Part shown: one piece after another, positions 48,423-59,007 of the stretch
Layout: each line of letters opens with the position of its first letter
How positions within the stretch are numbered: position 1 is the first letter of the stretch
Assembly: GCA_033065855.1 (NCBI GenBank)
Contig: JAVXUO010000565.1
Span: 1 to 64,000, forward strand
Direction of reading: 5' to 3'
DNA: 64,000 bases
Source of the DNA: Escallonia rubra
Lineage: Eukaryota > Streptophyta > Magnoliopsida > Escalloniales > Escalloniaceae
The notes under the pieces: model-generated
Told to the model about the DNA's origin: nothing
The model's input: only the letters and a program-made list of their open reading frames with translations
Databases searched by the model: none
Made by a program: the position numbers and the translations under genes

Positions 48423-51400
48423 TCCCCTGCCCCTTCAATTGACCCTTGTCCCCAAGGGTCAAAATGCGGGAACCTGCTCTTGATCATTTCCCAATCTTCC
48501 CAGGTCTCATCCCCGTGATTGGCGTTGGACCATTTAATCAAAACCTGGGTGACAGCTTGATTGTCTCGTTTAATTTGTCTTCGATCTAGCACAGCAACTG
48601 GTTCCATCAAAATCTGTCCTTCACTGCCTAAGTATGGCAAGTGAGTTGTAGGAACAATTTGACTTCCCAACTTCTTCTTCAACAGAGAAACATGAAAAAC
48701 TGGGTGTATTTTGGCCTTCTGGAAGATTAAGTTTATAAGCAACCTTGCTGACCTTCTGGATTACTTGGTATGGTCCAAAGAACTTAGGTGAGAGCTTCAT
48801 GTTCCTTTTGAGGCCTAAGGAAGTCTCTCTGTAGGGTATAGCCTTAGGTAAACCCAATCTCCTTCCACAAACTCTCTCTCAGTACGATGGAGGTTTGCGT
48901 ATTGTTGCATTCGAGCCTGAGCTTGTGTCAAGTTATCTTTGAGGAGGCTCAGTACCCTGCTTCTGTCTTTCAAGTAGCTGTCCAATTCTGTAATATTGGT
49001 AGACTCAGGTGTAGCTAAGCCTAGAGTCTTGGGTTTGTGACCATAGACAGCTTCAAAGGGCGTCATCTGGCTTGAAGCATGGTAGCTAGTATTATACCAA
49101 TACTCAGCCAAAGTCAACCATCTGGCCCAACTGTGAGGTCTTGCACTACACATGCATCTGAGGTAGTTCTCTAAGCACTTCTTCACTCGTTCAGTTTGTC
49201 TATCTGTCTCTGGGTGATAGAATGAACTGTAAGCCAATTAAGTTACCATTAGCTTGAAGAGCTTAGTCCAGAAGTTGGATAGGAAAATCTTGTCTCTGTC
49301 ACTGATGATGGCAGTGGGCATTCCATGGAGCTTAAATACATTGTCAAGAAAACTCTGAGCCGTTAGTTCTGCTGTGAATGGGTGGGTTAGGCTAATGAAA
49401 TGAGCGTATTTGTTCAACTTATCTACTATCACAAAAATGACATCCCTCCCTTGGGATTTAGGCAACCCCTCCACAAAATCCATAGTCAGATGTGTCCACA
49501 TCTACCCTGGGATTTCTAAAGGTTGTAGTAGTCCAGGGTAGGGCACATTGTCAGACTTATTATGGTGGAAAGAAGAGCATTCACTCACTAATTTGGTAAT
49601 CTGCTACTTCATGTTAGGCCAATAGAAAAACATAATGGTTCTCATGTATGTATTTTGAATCCCAGAATGGCCACCCAAACCAGTAGTATGAAGCTCTTGT
49701 AAAATCTGATTTCTGAGTTGTCCCGTGCTACCAACATACACCTTGCCTTTGAACTTCAGTATGCCACCTTGAAGGGTATAAAAGGAAGTTGCCATGGAAT
49801 CAAGCAGCAGTTCTTTGATTGCCTTTTGAGCTAGATCATCATTCTCAAGGCTGTTTTGTAGCTCTTGTTGCCATAGGGGAGTCACCACAGTCACTGCATT
49901 GCATTCTTCAGGGTCTTGTTGTGGTAGTCTTGATAAGGCATTTGCTACCACATTGTATATTCCCTTTTTGTAATGCACTTCAAAATCGAAACCCAGAAGC
50001 TTGGACAATAATTTTTGTTGCAACATAGATGTAACCCTCTGTCCTAGAAGATATTTCAGGCTGCTGTGGTCAGTCCTGACAATGAAGTGGTTATGGCTAA
50101 GGTAGGGACTCCATTTAGTAACAGCATGCACTAAGGCTAAAAGCTCTTTTTCATAAGTAGAGAGCCCTAAGCACTTAACACCCAATCCTTTGCTAATGTA
50201 GGCCAATGATTTCCCTTGTTGCATAAGAACTGCTCCAAGGCCTACATCACATGCATTAGTTTCCACCTCAAAAGGAAGTGTGAAATTTGGCAATGCCAAG
50301 ACAGGAGTGGTGGCCATGGCTTGCTTCAGTGTACTGAAGGCTTGAGCAGAGGAAGTATCCCAGTGATATGCATCTTTCTTCAATAAATTGGTTAAAGGCC
50401 TACTAATCACTCCATAGCCCTTAACAAACTTTCTGTAGTATCCAGTGAGGCCTAGAAACCCTCTCAGCCCTTTAAGGTTTCTTGGTGTTGGCCAGTTGAG
50501 CATGGCTTCCACCTTGCTCATATCTGCTGCTACACCATTTTTGTTCACCACATGCCCCAAATACTCAACTTGCCCCTGAGCAAAGGTACACTTGCTCATC
50601 TTTGCATATAGGCAATGTTGCCTCATTAGCTGTAGCACTTGCCTGAGGTGCACTAAGTGAGCCTGCATACTCTTACTGTATATTAAGATATCATCAAAGA
50701 AAACTAGTACAAACTGCCTCAAATATGGGTGAAATATTGTGTTCCTCAAGCTTAGAAATGTGGCTTGAGCATTAGTTAGCCCAAAGAGCATGACTAAAAA
50801 CTCATAAAGCCCTGTGTGTGTGTCTTGAAGGCAGTCTTGTGAGTATCAGTTTCTACCACTCGTATTTGGTGATAGCCACTCCTAAGGTCCAGTTTGGTGA
50901 AAATGGTGGACCCTTGCAGCTCATCCAACAAATCATCAATGACAGGGATGGGGTATCTGTCCTTGATTGTCAGTTTATTAAGTTCCCTGTAGTCAACACA
51001 CATTCTCCAGCTCCCATCTTTTTTCTTGACTAAAAGTATGGGTGATGCAAATGGAGAGTTGCTAGGTCTGATAGTACCTACTTGTAGCAGCTCTGCCATG
51101 ATCTTTTCAATTTCATTCTTCTACACATATGAGACCCTATATGGTCTCAGATTGACAGGCTTAGCTCCTTCAATAAGTGGAATGAAATGGTCATGACTCA
51201 TGTGGGGTGGTAACCCTGTAGGTTCATCAAACACCTCTTGGTACTCTGCTAATAGTTCTTGAATTTCAACAGGTTGTTGCCCATCTTCTGAGGGAATGGT
51301 CGCAGCATAGACCTGACCAAAGAGTGTTCCCACATTATTTGTGATCAACTTGCTCATGGTTGTTGATGTGATCGTCTTGATAGTAGTCCCCTTGAATTAT

Positions 51401-51716
51401 CCTCCCTCCAATATTATGAGCTTGCCTTGGTACTGAAATGAGATTTGGTTGTTATCAAAATTGAAGTTAACATTGCCAAACTGTCTCAGCCACTGCATAC
51501 CAAGGACACAATCACAGCCTCCCAAGGGTAGAATTCTCATCTTGGTGTTGAACTTCTGTGACCCCATTTCCCATGTGAAATTGTTGCACACTGTATCATA
51601 CTTCAATCTTGCCCCATTAGCTACAGCCACTGTCAATGGAGTAGTACTTTCCAGAATGCATCTCAGTTTCCTTGCTGACTGAGGGTCAAGGAAGTTATCA
51701 GTTGATCCTGTGTCAA
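48203..51716 (-). pseudogene. Chromovirus copy 2 pol, broken
   Basis: Same domain order as copy 1. The 395-codon frame 50791-49604 joins RT (FFDDIL box kept), RNase H and the integrase zinc domain, but its first RNase H acidic residue is changed (ETNACD). Private nonsense codons are at 51397-51399 (TAA), 51121-51123 (TAG), 49502-49504 (TAG) and 49238-49240 (TAA). A two-base expansion of a GT run near 50818 shifts frame inside RT. A small deletion near 48835 shifts frame in the integrase tail. The TAG at 49604-49606 matches that at 44256-44258 of copy 1. The chromodomain-like end is at 48742-48500. Confidence 0.88.
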
Positions 51717-53057
51717 TTAGGATGCTGAACTCCTTGCCTTCAACTTGTCCAGGTATCCTGATAGTAGTGTCTTGTTACCAGCCAAGGCATGGACACTAAT
51801 CTCCAATTCAGGGTTGAGGTCTTGGTTGGGAGAGTTGAGAGGATCCTCAGTGTCTGTCATAGAGCTATCAGTAGCTTCTGTGGCCTCATCATCTTCAGTT
51901 ATGAGCATGGCTATAGATTTCATAGGGCACACACTCTTGTGACCTGGTTCGAACTTGGCTCCACACCTGAAGCATAACCCTTGACTTATCCTCCTTTGGT
52001 GTTCCTCTGTGGACAGTTGATTAGATCTTGGAGGGGGTCTAGGAGGAGTTGGTAATATGCCCTTTTGGAATCTGCTGGTGTAAGGTAAGGCTGGAGGTTT
52101 TGATGGTATAGGTTGGGTTGTAGTTGGTTTAGCAGTCTTATAGGATGGTCCAGGGTTAGTAAATGTAGGCTTATAGGATGTTTGGGTGTAGTTGGATGTG
52201 GGAACTGCAGTATGCAAAGACTTGTGTCCCTTTAGCAAGTTTTGAATTGCTACTTCTTCTCTTCGGGCTATGTAGATAGCCTTAACAAGGTTCCCCACCT
52301 CAAATTGTTCAACTCTACTCTGGATCTCAGGCTTTAAGCCTCCAATAAAACTCATACAAAAGTAAGATTCACCCAAATTGTCAAACTCCTGCACTACTTG
52401 AGCTCGTAGTGCTTCAAATTTGTTAAAATAATCGTCTACTGTCCCAATTTGTTGGAGTTTATTGAACTTTCCCAACACACTTACTCCAGTTAATACTGAG
52501 AACCTAGCATACAGATCCTTCACAAAGGATTCCCAATCAACATTCTCCACTGGTTTAATATAGGCAGCATACCAATGTTCTGCCTGAGCATCGAAGTGCA
52601 CCGATGCATAAGGAACCTTGTAGTCCTCATGTATAGGACACAGGTCGAAGTATTTCTCAGCCTTGCGCACCCAACCCTTGGGGTCGTCACCATTAAACCG
52701 TGGAAATGAGAGTTTAGGTAACTGAGGAGGAGGCAGGTTACCTGTATGAGGCGGTTGAGTGTTCTGTTGAAGTCCAAACTCCATTCGATTGTGCCTGTGA
52801 CTAGACTCACCACGCTCAGTATTTGTCTTGTGACTGTTTTCTGTTCGAGTATTCATTTGAGCCATGAAGCTAGTGAGTTCCAGCTTAAGATCAGAGAAGC
52901 TCTGGTGCAAGGTTGAATTGCCTCTCTGCAAGTCTCCCATCGTAGCTTCTACAGAAGCCATGCGCACATCATAAGCAGCAAGTCTATTTCCCATTGCTTC
53001 CTGGAAATCATGATTTTCTGTCTCAGTGAGTTGATTATTCTTCACTGATCTAGGCAT
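51717..53057 (-). CDS. Chromovirus copy 2 gag, 446 codons
   Basis: Same length and layout as the gag at 46367-47707, with coiled N-terminus, gag core and the same zinc knuckle. The two differ mainly in the linker and around residues 340-360. The frame-loss before protease is shared, so the parental element already lacked a contiguous Gag-Pol. The frame is open, so a gag protein could still be made from the 5' LTR at 53162-53772. Confidence 0.86.
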   Translation of the reverse strand: MPRSVKNNQLTETENHDFQEAMGNRLAAYDVRMASVEATMGDLQRGNSTLHQSFSDLKLELTSFMAQMNTRTENSHKTNTERGESSHRHNRMEFGLQQNTQPPHTGNLPPPQLPKLSFPRFNGDDPKGWVRKAEKYFDLCPIHEDYKVPYASVHFDAQAEHWYAAYIKPVENVDWESFVKDLYARFSVLTGVSVLGKFNKLQQIGTVDDYFNKFEALRAQVVQEFDNLGESYFCMSFIGGLKPEIQSRVEQFEVGNLVKAIYIARREEVAIQNLLKGHKSLHTAVPTSNYTQTSYKPTFTNPGPSYKTAKPTTTQPIPSKPPALPYTSRFQKGILPTPPRPPPRSNQLSTEEHQRRISQGLCFRCGAKFEPGHKSVCPMKSIAMLITEDDEATEATDSSMTDTEDPLNSPNQDLNPELEISVHALAGNKTLLSGYLDKLKARSSAS

Positions 53058-53161
53058 CTCAGTTACTCTAATTGATTCCCTTCAACTACAGATGATCATT
53101 GAAATGAATTTACTATAGCTAAGACTAGTACAAGCCCCGATGAGGAGGCTCTGATACAAGT

Positions 53162-53772
53162 TGTTGCGTATCTAAGAGAGAGACGCTCACAGCCATGTCC
53201 ATTGCCTTTGGATTCATTGAATTTCACACAAATTCAGAGAGAGAGATTGAAGAAGAACTAAGAATTTTATTAGATGTAAAGAAAGAGACAAATAGGATAT
53301 AGAGAGAGAAAGTGCAGAAGTCTGGTATTGATCATACATGCCATTCTCATGCCTACCTTCCCCGATTTAAGGGGAAATCCTAACAGAAATTCAAACAGAA
53401 ACTAACAAGCGGTAAAGTGCAGAGAAGAGTCAAACGATGCCGTCTCATGCAAATGGGTAATAGCCAAACGGTGTCGTCTTCATGTAACAACCAAAATAAC
53501 CAAACGGTGCCGTCTTCATGTAACAACCAGACGTTGTCGTCTCACTTATGGATTAAGTGATCGAAGCTGCGTCGTTTTCTTTGGCGCGAATGTGTCTTTC
53601 AAGCGGTGTCGTATTTAGTGGCGCCAATGTCTTCTTCTTCTTGATCTTAAACCTGAGGTGAGTTCGATTATCTGTCTGCTGAGCTGGAGCATCTTCTTGA
53701 GCTGGTGGAGCTTCCTCTTGAGCTGGTGGAGCTGGTGGTGCTGCTCCTGTCTCATGATGTGAGGTTGTTACA
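53162..53772 (-). repeat. LTR 3 (5' LTR of copy 2)
   Basis: Ends on the minus strand GATACGCAACA, one base different from the other two LTRs (GCTACA). The neighbouring primer site carries a substitution (CTTGTATCAGAGC instead of CTGGTATCAGAGC). Confidence 0.9.
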
Positions 53773-55410
53773 GATGGAGTGTGTGTATATATGTTTGGTT
53801 TATGTGTATAAGTGTAATTCATGGGTTAGGATGTGTTTAGGGAATGGTGGAAGGGATTTCGTGTGGTTGTATGTGTTGCCGAGAGTTAGGAGTAGATGTA
53901 TGCGAGTTGGATATGGGTGTAATAGCTTCGGCAGAGAGATGAAGAAGACAGTGTGTGCAATTTAGGTGTAATACTATGTGTTTTGATGTGAATAGTGTGT
54001 GTAATTGTCGCTAAAAACATAAATTACTTTAGGCAGCTTCTCTCACGAATTTTTATCAATAGTTAGGGCCAAACTAGACAAAGTGCAAAACTGTAACCCA
54101 CAATATTTTTAGGAGATGTACGCTCTGGAATTTTTCGGTGTCCGCGAAGAGCGCTAAATTATGGTAGTGATTAAACCAAATTTGTAAATTAATTAACCTA
54201 GTAAACCAAGTTATTTTAATCTGAAATATTTTTATAGAAACTCTATTTTACTGATATCATTCATTATCTAAAATTTCGTGCCATTCCGAGGCCGATAGGT
54301 ATTTTTTCGTGAAACTGACCTTTTAGCGCTCGATCCGGACACCGGTTCGGGATTTTCGGGCAAAAATTCTTTAAAATACTTTTTAGGCCAGAAATGATAT
54401 CAGGGTGCTTAAAATAGCATTTCGAGAAGTTTTGAGATTTTTCTGGTGCCGGAAACCTATAGGGGCATTTTGGTAACTTGCCACCCCGAGGGGGGTATTT
54501 TGGTAATTTTACCCATAAAGGTTATTTTTGAGTAAAGTTACATACGGTAAGAATATTTTAATGATTTGGCTTACGGAAAGATCATTTGGATGATTTAAGT
54601 GTAACGGGGGGTATTTTGGAAATTTGCCACCCCGAAGGGGTATTTTGATAATTTGACCTAAGAAAAGTATTTTTGCATAAATTGACATAGAATAACGTTA
54701 TTTGGGTGATTATACTTACAGGAAGACTATTTTGGTAATTTAAGTACGAGAGGGGTAGTTTCGTAATTTTACACAAGCCCGGGGGTACTTTGGTAATTTC
54801 ACTCACTGGGGGGGGGGGAATTTATCAGTCAGGCATGATTGAGCATCAGGATTTAACACCCGCCTGGTTTATTGTTTAGGTTTCCTTAGCCAAGAGTTAG
54901 GATCGACTTTCGAGCATGGAGCAGAACCGGTTGTCGAGTCAGGTAAGTACTCCTGCCATGTACCTCCGTACAACTTATTTTTCAATATATATGTATGTGT
55001 CTACGTGACTTTACCAAATGAAAGTTTAAAAGTATTTGTTATACTTTTGCTTTGGGAAATTGGTTGATGAGAAATGAAATTAAAATGGCCATGGTATGTG
55101 TTGTGTTGTTTTGAGAACTCTGTATAAATCGTGGTACGGTATTGAGATGTTAATATTGGTTGTTGTGCCCCATATCCACGGGAGAAAGTGGATTCCGGAT
55201 CCTGGTCAACGAGATCGTACGTTGACGCACAATACTGCTGCATCGTGGTTCGCCCCTGCGTCTACAATATTATTTATCCTGGGTGGATGAGGGATTTTGG
55301 GTCCTAGTCAGTGGGACCAAACGCTGACCGCAACATATAGTGGAAAAGTGAGTTGGGGTTTCATTCGATGTTAAATACCATTGTGGAATCGTTATACAAT
55401 CCGCAGGCAA
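53773..55410 (+). repeat. LTR of the plus-strand derivative, second part
   Basis: Resumes exactly after the GATGG duplication. Contains CACCGGTTCGGGATTTTCGG near 54340, the TTTTGGTAATTT block (54470-54800), a nine-G run near 54810 and GTCAGGTAAGTACTCC near 54937. It breaks at the same ACAAT-CCGCAGGC junction as the mirror arm near 33011. Confidence 0.75.
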
Positions 55411-55487
55411 TTTAATTTACTTGTCAACGTGATCTAGCCGTCTATCACAGGTTTATGGACGATCCAAATTAAATTTTCTCCCTCAAT

Positions 55488-56432
55488 TGTAACACCCCAA
55501 AATCTTAGGCTGGTTTTACAAAAAAAAAAATATTATTATTTATTTGACCTTTAGCGATAATTTTGAGCAATATTTTTTTTGTCAACTTCAGCGACATTTT
55601 TTTTAAACGAAATGTTGTATATTAGTGGAGTTGAGCGTTATAGTTTCTGACCCTTAGCGACAAGTTTATTTAAGAAACCATAAATTATAATTTAACGTTA
55701 ACAGTTATAGGTGATATTGAATGAAATGTTTAGTGACGATTAGTGTGACCGAATTTTCATCGCCACTTTTAGCGATAAATTTGAAGCAGGGTACAAGAGA
55801 CAATTAATAAAAGAAAAAAAATTAATTAAAAAGGGGTTACTTAAAAATGTAAATTGTATTGGGAAAAATCTTTTTAACTGATCAACCCTTTATTCTTGGA
55901 AAAGATAAATTTTGAAAGGAAAATAGGAGAGGAATTAGGAGTGAATCGTGCAATGGGTTAATCCCATTTCGGTTACAGCCAATAGAGAGAGATGAGAATG
56001 AAGAGAGTAAGAGAGGGAGTCAGAGAAAGAGATAAAAACAGCAAGAGAAGGAAAGAGAGAGATAGAGAGAAAAAGAGGAAGAGTAAGTAAAGGCTCGGTT
56101 GAAGAGAGAAACATAGAAATCAAGAGAGAATTACAGGAAAAGGGAAGAGATGGAAAAAGAGAGGGGGCTGAACGATAGTAGTGTCGGATTCCAGCGAAGG
56201 TGGTTCAATTTTTCGGTAAGCCATCACACTTTCTTCTCCATTTAATTATTCACAGAATTTAGTATGTTTTTGCGGGGTAAGATTTGCGTGAATTTGGATG
56301 TGTGCGCTATGAGAGTGGGTGTTCGTGCATGAACCGGGAGAGCCGGGCAGGGGCTGCGATGGGGTTTGAATTTTGTGGGTTTGTGTGAACATTCGTGTAA
56401 GGGAAAACGGGGTCTTGACGTGAGCACCATGT
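55488..56432 (+). repeat. Inverted partial copy of the larger solo LTR
   Basis: Starts TGTAACACCCCAAAATC at 55488 with TCAAT (complement of the ATTGA target) just before it. Carries the GA-rich leader at 55980-56150 and TTTCGGTAAGCC at 56211. It ends at CCATG where the nested LTR begins. Confidence 0.8.
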
Positions 56433-57439
56433 GTAACACCCCGAAAATTCGAAGCTTTAACACCCGGACTTTTCCGGAGCATTATCACCCCGAACTCCCG
56501 GAGCGTTAAAACAATCACTACTTAACATAAAAACCTCGATTTCAAATAACTAACTATGAAAACCTATGTCAGAGCTTCTAATCATTACAATTCCTCAAAT
56601 CAATTTAAATCTAACCAACAAGCTAGAGAAATTTACCCGCGTAGGGGTCTTAATGATCAATACTAAAAATTAAATTCACTTGCTCGGCTCTAATCTATTC
56701 TGAGGCAACTTAATGCTGGCTATCACCTGCGGAAAGGAAGTCAAATGAGAGTGAGCTTTTGAGAGCCCAGTAAGGTCGATCAAAGATTTAAATAACACAA
56801 ACGACGGACGATTTTACATTTAAACCAAATAAGAACTTTTAAAACGGAGAAACAGAACGATTCAAATGATTTTGTATATACATTCAAATGATAATTTTAA
56901 AAGGGGTTTTCAAATAAAATCACTGCATTTCAATATAAACATAGAGATGAGTATCAACTTAATCCCTTAATTGATAGGCATTCAAAACACTTTATGTATA
57001 AGAAAACAAAATAGGAAACATTGAACATGCGCAGTACACTCTAGCAAAGCCATATCGGTAGTGCTCGATACGCTTTACATATGCATATGTACACTGACTA
57101 GTCCATTTAAGTACTAATTTAACCCAACCAACAGACCATCCTTATAACTCTCAGATTACTAACTCATGTCAACATTGAGAAGTAATAAATAGAATTCAAA
57201 ACATTTTACGATCACCGAATCAAATAAACAGATGAGAGTAAACCAAGAATTCCAAACGATCGCTATAAGGTTCAAGCTAGGGTTTCATGGGAAATTGAAA
57301 ACAATTTCATGAGAAATAAAATATCAGAGTTCATTAAAAACTCATAAAATTATTTATGATATCAATCAGATGAAAATGGGGTTTCAAATAGAATTCCTTA
57401 CCTCGATCCAAGCTATGCAACCTTGTACAGATCCTTGAT
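56433..57439 (-). repeat. Inverted partial copy of the nested solo LTR (3' third)
   Basis: The minus strand ends TTCGGGGTGTTACA at 56433 next to CCATG, the complement of the CATGG target. The 5' two thirds are missing, cut at the duplication breakpoint near 57439. Confidence 0.8.
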
Positions 57440-58518
57440 CCAAAAATTCTTTAAAATACTTTTTAGGCCAGAAATGATATCAGGGTGCTTAAAATAGCAT
57501 TTCGAGAAGTTTTGAGATTTTTCTGGTGCCGGAAACCTATAGGGGCATTTTGGTAACTTGCCACCCCGAGGGGGGTATTTTGGTAATTTTACCCATAAAG
57601 GTTATTTTTGAGTAAAGTTACATACGGTAAGAATATTTTAGTGATTTGACTTACGGAAAGATCATTTTGATGATTTAAGTGTAACAGGGAGTATTTTGGT
57701 AATTTGCCGCCCCGAAGGGGTATTTTGATAATTTGACCTAAGAAAAGTATTTTTGCGTAAATTGACATACAATAAGGTTATTTGGGTGATTCTACTTATG
57801 GGAAGACTGTTTTGGTAATTTAAGTACAAGAGGGGTAGTTTCGTAATTTTACACAAGCCCGGGGGTACTTTGGTAATTTCACTCGCTTGGGTGAAATTTA
57901 TCAGTTAGACATGATTGAGCGTCAGGATTTAACACCCGCTTGGTTTATTGTTTAGGTTTCCTTAGCCAAGAGTTAGGATCGGCTTTCGAGCATGTAACAG
58001 AACCGGTTGTCGAGTCAGGTAAGTACTCATGCCTTGTTCCTCCGTACAATATATTTTTCAATATATATGTATGTGTATACGTGACTTTACAAAATGAAAG
58101 TTTTAAAGTATTTGTTATACTTTTGCCTTGTGAAATTGGTTGATGAGAAATGGAATTAAAATGGCCATGGTATATGTTGTGTTGTTTTGAGAACGCTGTG
58201 TGAAGCGTGGTACAGTATTGAGAGGTTAATATTGGTTGCTCTGCCCCATATCCACGGGGGAAAGTGGATTCCAGGTCTTGGTCAATGGGACCATACGTTG
58301 GCGCACAGTACTATTGTATCGTGGTTCGCCCCTGCGTCCACAATATTATTTATCACGGGTGGAGGAGAAATTTTGGGTCATAGTCAGTGGGACGAAACAC
58401 TGACCGCAGCATACCGTGGAAAAGTGAGTTGGGGTTTCATTCGACATTAAATACCATTGTGGAATCGTTATACAATCGTTTTGAAATATTTTCCTACAAG
58501 CAGGATTTGCTTATTAAA
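57440..58518 (+). repeat. Third, direct copy of the LTR segment
   Basis: Starting AAAAATTCTTTAAAATAC, it repeats 54364-55405 in the same orientation, including the TTTTGGTAATTT block and the GTCAGGTAAGTACTC site. Unlike the two arms it continues past ACAAT with CGTTTTGAAATATTTTCC, which is presumably the uninterrupted LTR sequence. Confidence 0.8.

Positions 58519-58550
<32 letters not shown>
58519..58550. repeat. (TA)n microsatellite
   Basis: About 16 TA units abutting the left end of the Mutator-like element, probably its insertion target. Confidence 0.9.
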
Positions 58551-58552
<2 letters not shown>

Positions 58553-58564
58553 GAGCTGATCCCT

Positions 58565-58662
58565 TGACAGCGCTGGCAAAATAGGACATCTTGCCAGCGC
58601 GATCTGGCCGTCCATCCCGAAGGGATGGACGGCCCAGATCACTTTTTTTTGCGGCGCTGTCA
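58565..58662. repeat. Nested terminal foldbacks
   Basis: Three inverted repeats lie within 100 bases: TGACAGCGC (58565-58573) with GCGCTGTCA (58654-58662); GCGCTGGCAA (58570-58579) with TTGCCAGCGC (58591-58600); and GATCTGGCCGTCCATCCC (58601-58618) with GGGATGGACGGCCCAGATC (58622-58640), the last imperfect by one inserted C. The end can therefore form hairpins by itself. Confidence 0.9.
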
Positions 58663-58665
58663 GTC

Positions 58666-58908
58666 GTCCGCTACATAGTGTAGCGGACGGACCTTTTTAC
58701 CATCTTGCCCTCGCTCACCCGTCCACTAGACTGTGTAGCGGACGACATTCTTGGGCCCACATCGTCCGCCAAAAAGTAGTCCGCTACACTGTCTAGCGGA
58801 CGACTGTTTCCGTCAAATCACCCACTTCCCCCTGACAGTTGTCACATCAGTCGATGCACGACTGTTACTTTGTCGTTATCCCAGCGTCCGCAACACAGTG
58901 TAGCGGAG
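58666..58908. repeat. Left cluster of 23-bp GTCCGC palindromes (4 units)
   Basis: Units at 58666-58688, 58721-58743, 58779-58801 and 58886-58908 share the form GTCCGCTACA-3 nt-TGTAGCGGAC with some mismatches. Spacers are unrelated to one another. The same palindrome fills the array beyond the gene at 62666-63560. Confidence 0.88.
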
Positions 58909-59007
58909 GTTGGTAAGTATTCGAAACCTTCTAAACTTCTAAACTTCTATTCATTCCTTCATCCCACAATCAAACTATTCTTTCTTCTCACAATCAAACT
59001 AGCGGCA

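Larger units (their letters stand above)
42464..53772 (-). mobile_element. Tandem chromovirus (Ty3/Gypsy): LTR-body-LTR-body-LTR
   Basis: Three 611-bp LTRs (42464-43074, 47812-48422, 53162-53772) enclose two bodies of 4737 and 4739 bp, all in minus orientation. The outer flanks share the 5-bp duplication GATGG (42459-42463 and 53773-53777); nothing comparable surrounds the central LTR. Each body has a Met-tRNA primer site next to its upstream LTR (47798-47809 intact; 53148-53159 with one changed base) and a GAAGGGGTAGGGGA-type purine tract next to the downstream LTR. Short LTRs, a 5.3-kb unit and a C-terminal chromodomain suggest the Reina lineage; that placement is inference. Confidence 0.92.
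53778..57439. repeat. Right arm of the large inverted duplication (distal part)
   Basis: Mirror of 31497-34640. It ends at about 57439 (GATCCTTGAT), where the left arm continues instead into GATTTAACC and this side jumps into a direct LTR copy. Relative to the left arm it has an extra 557 bases (55614-56170) bounded by the 5-base word AACGA. Confidence 0.85.
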
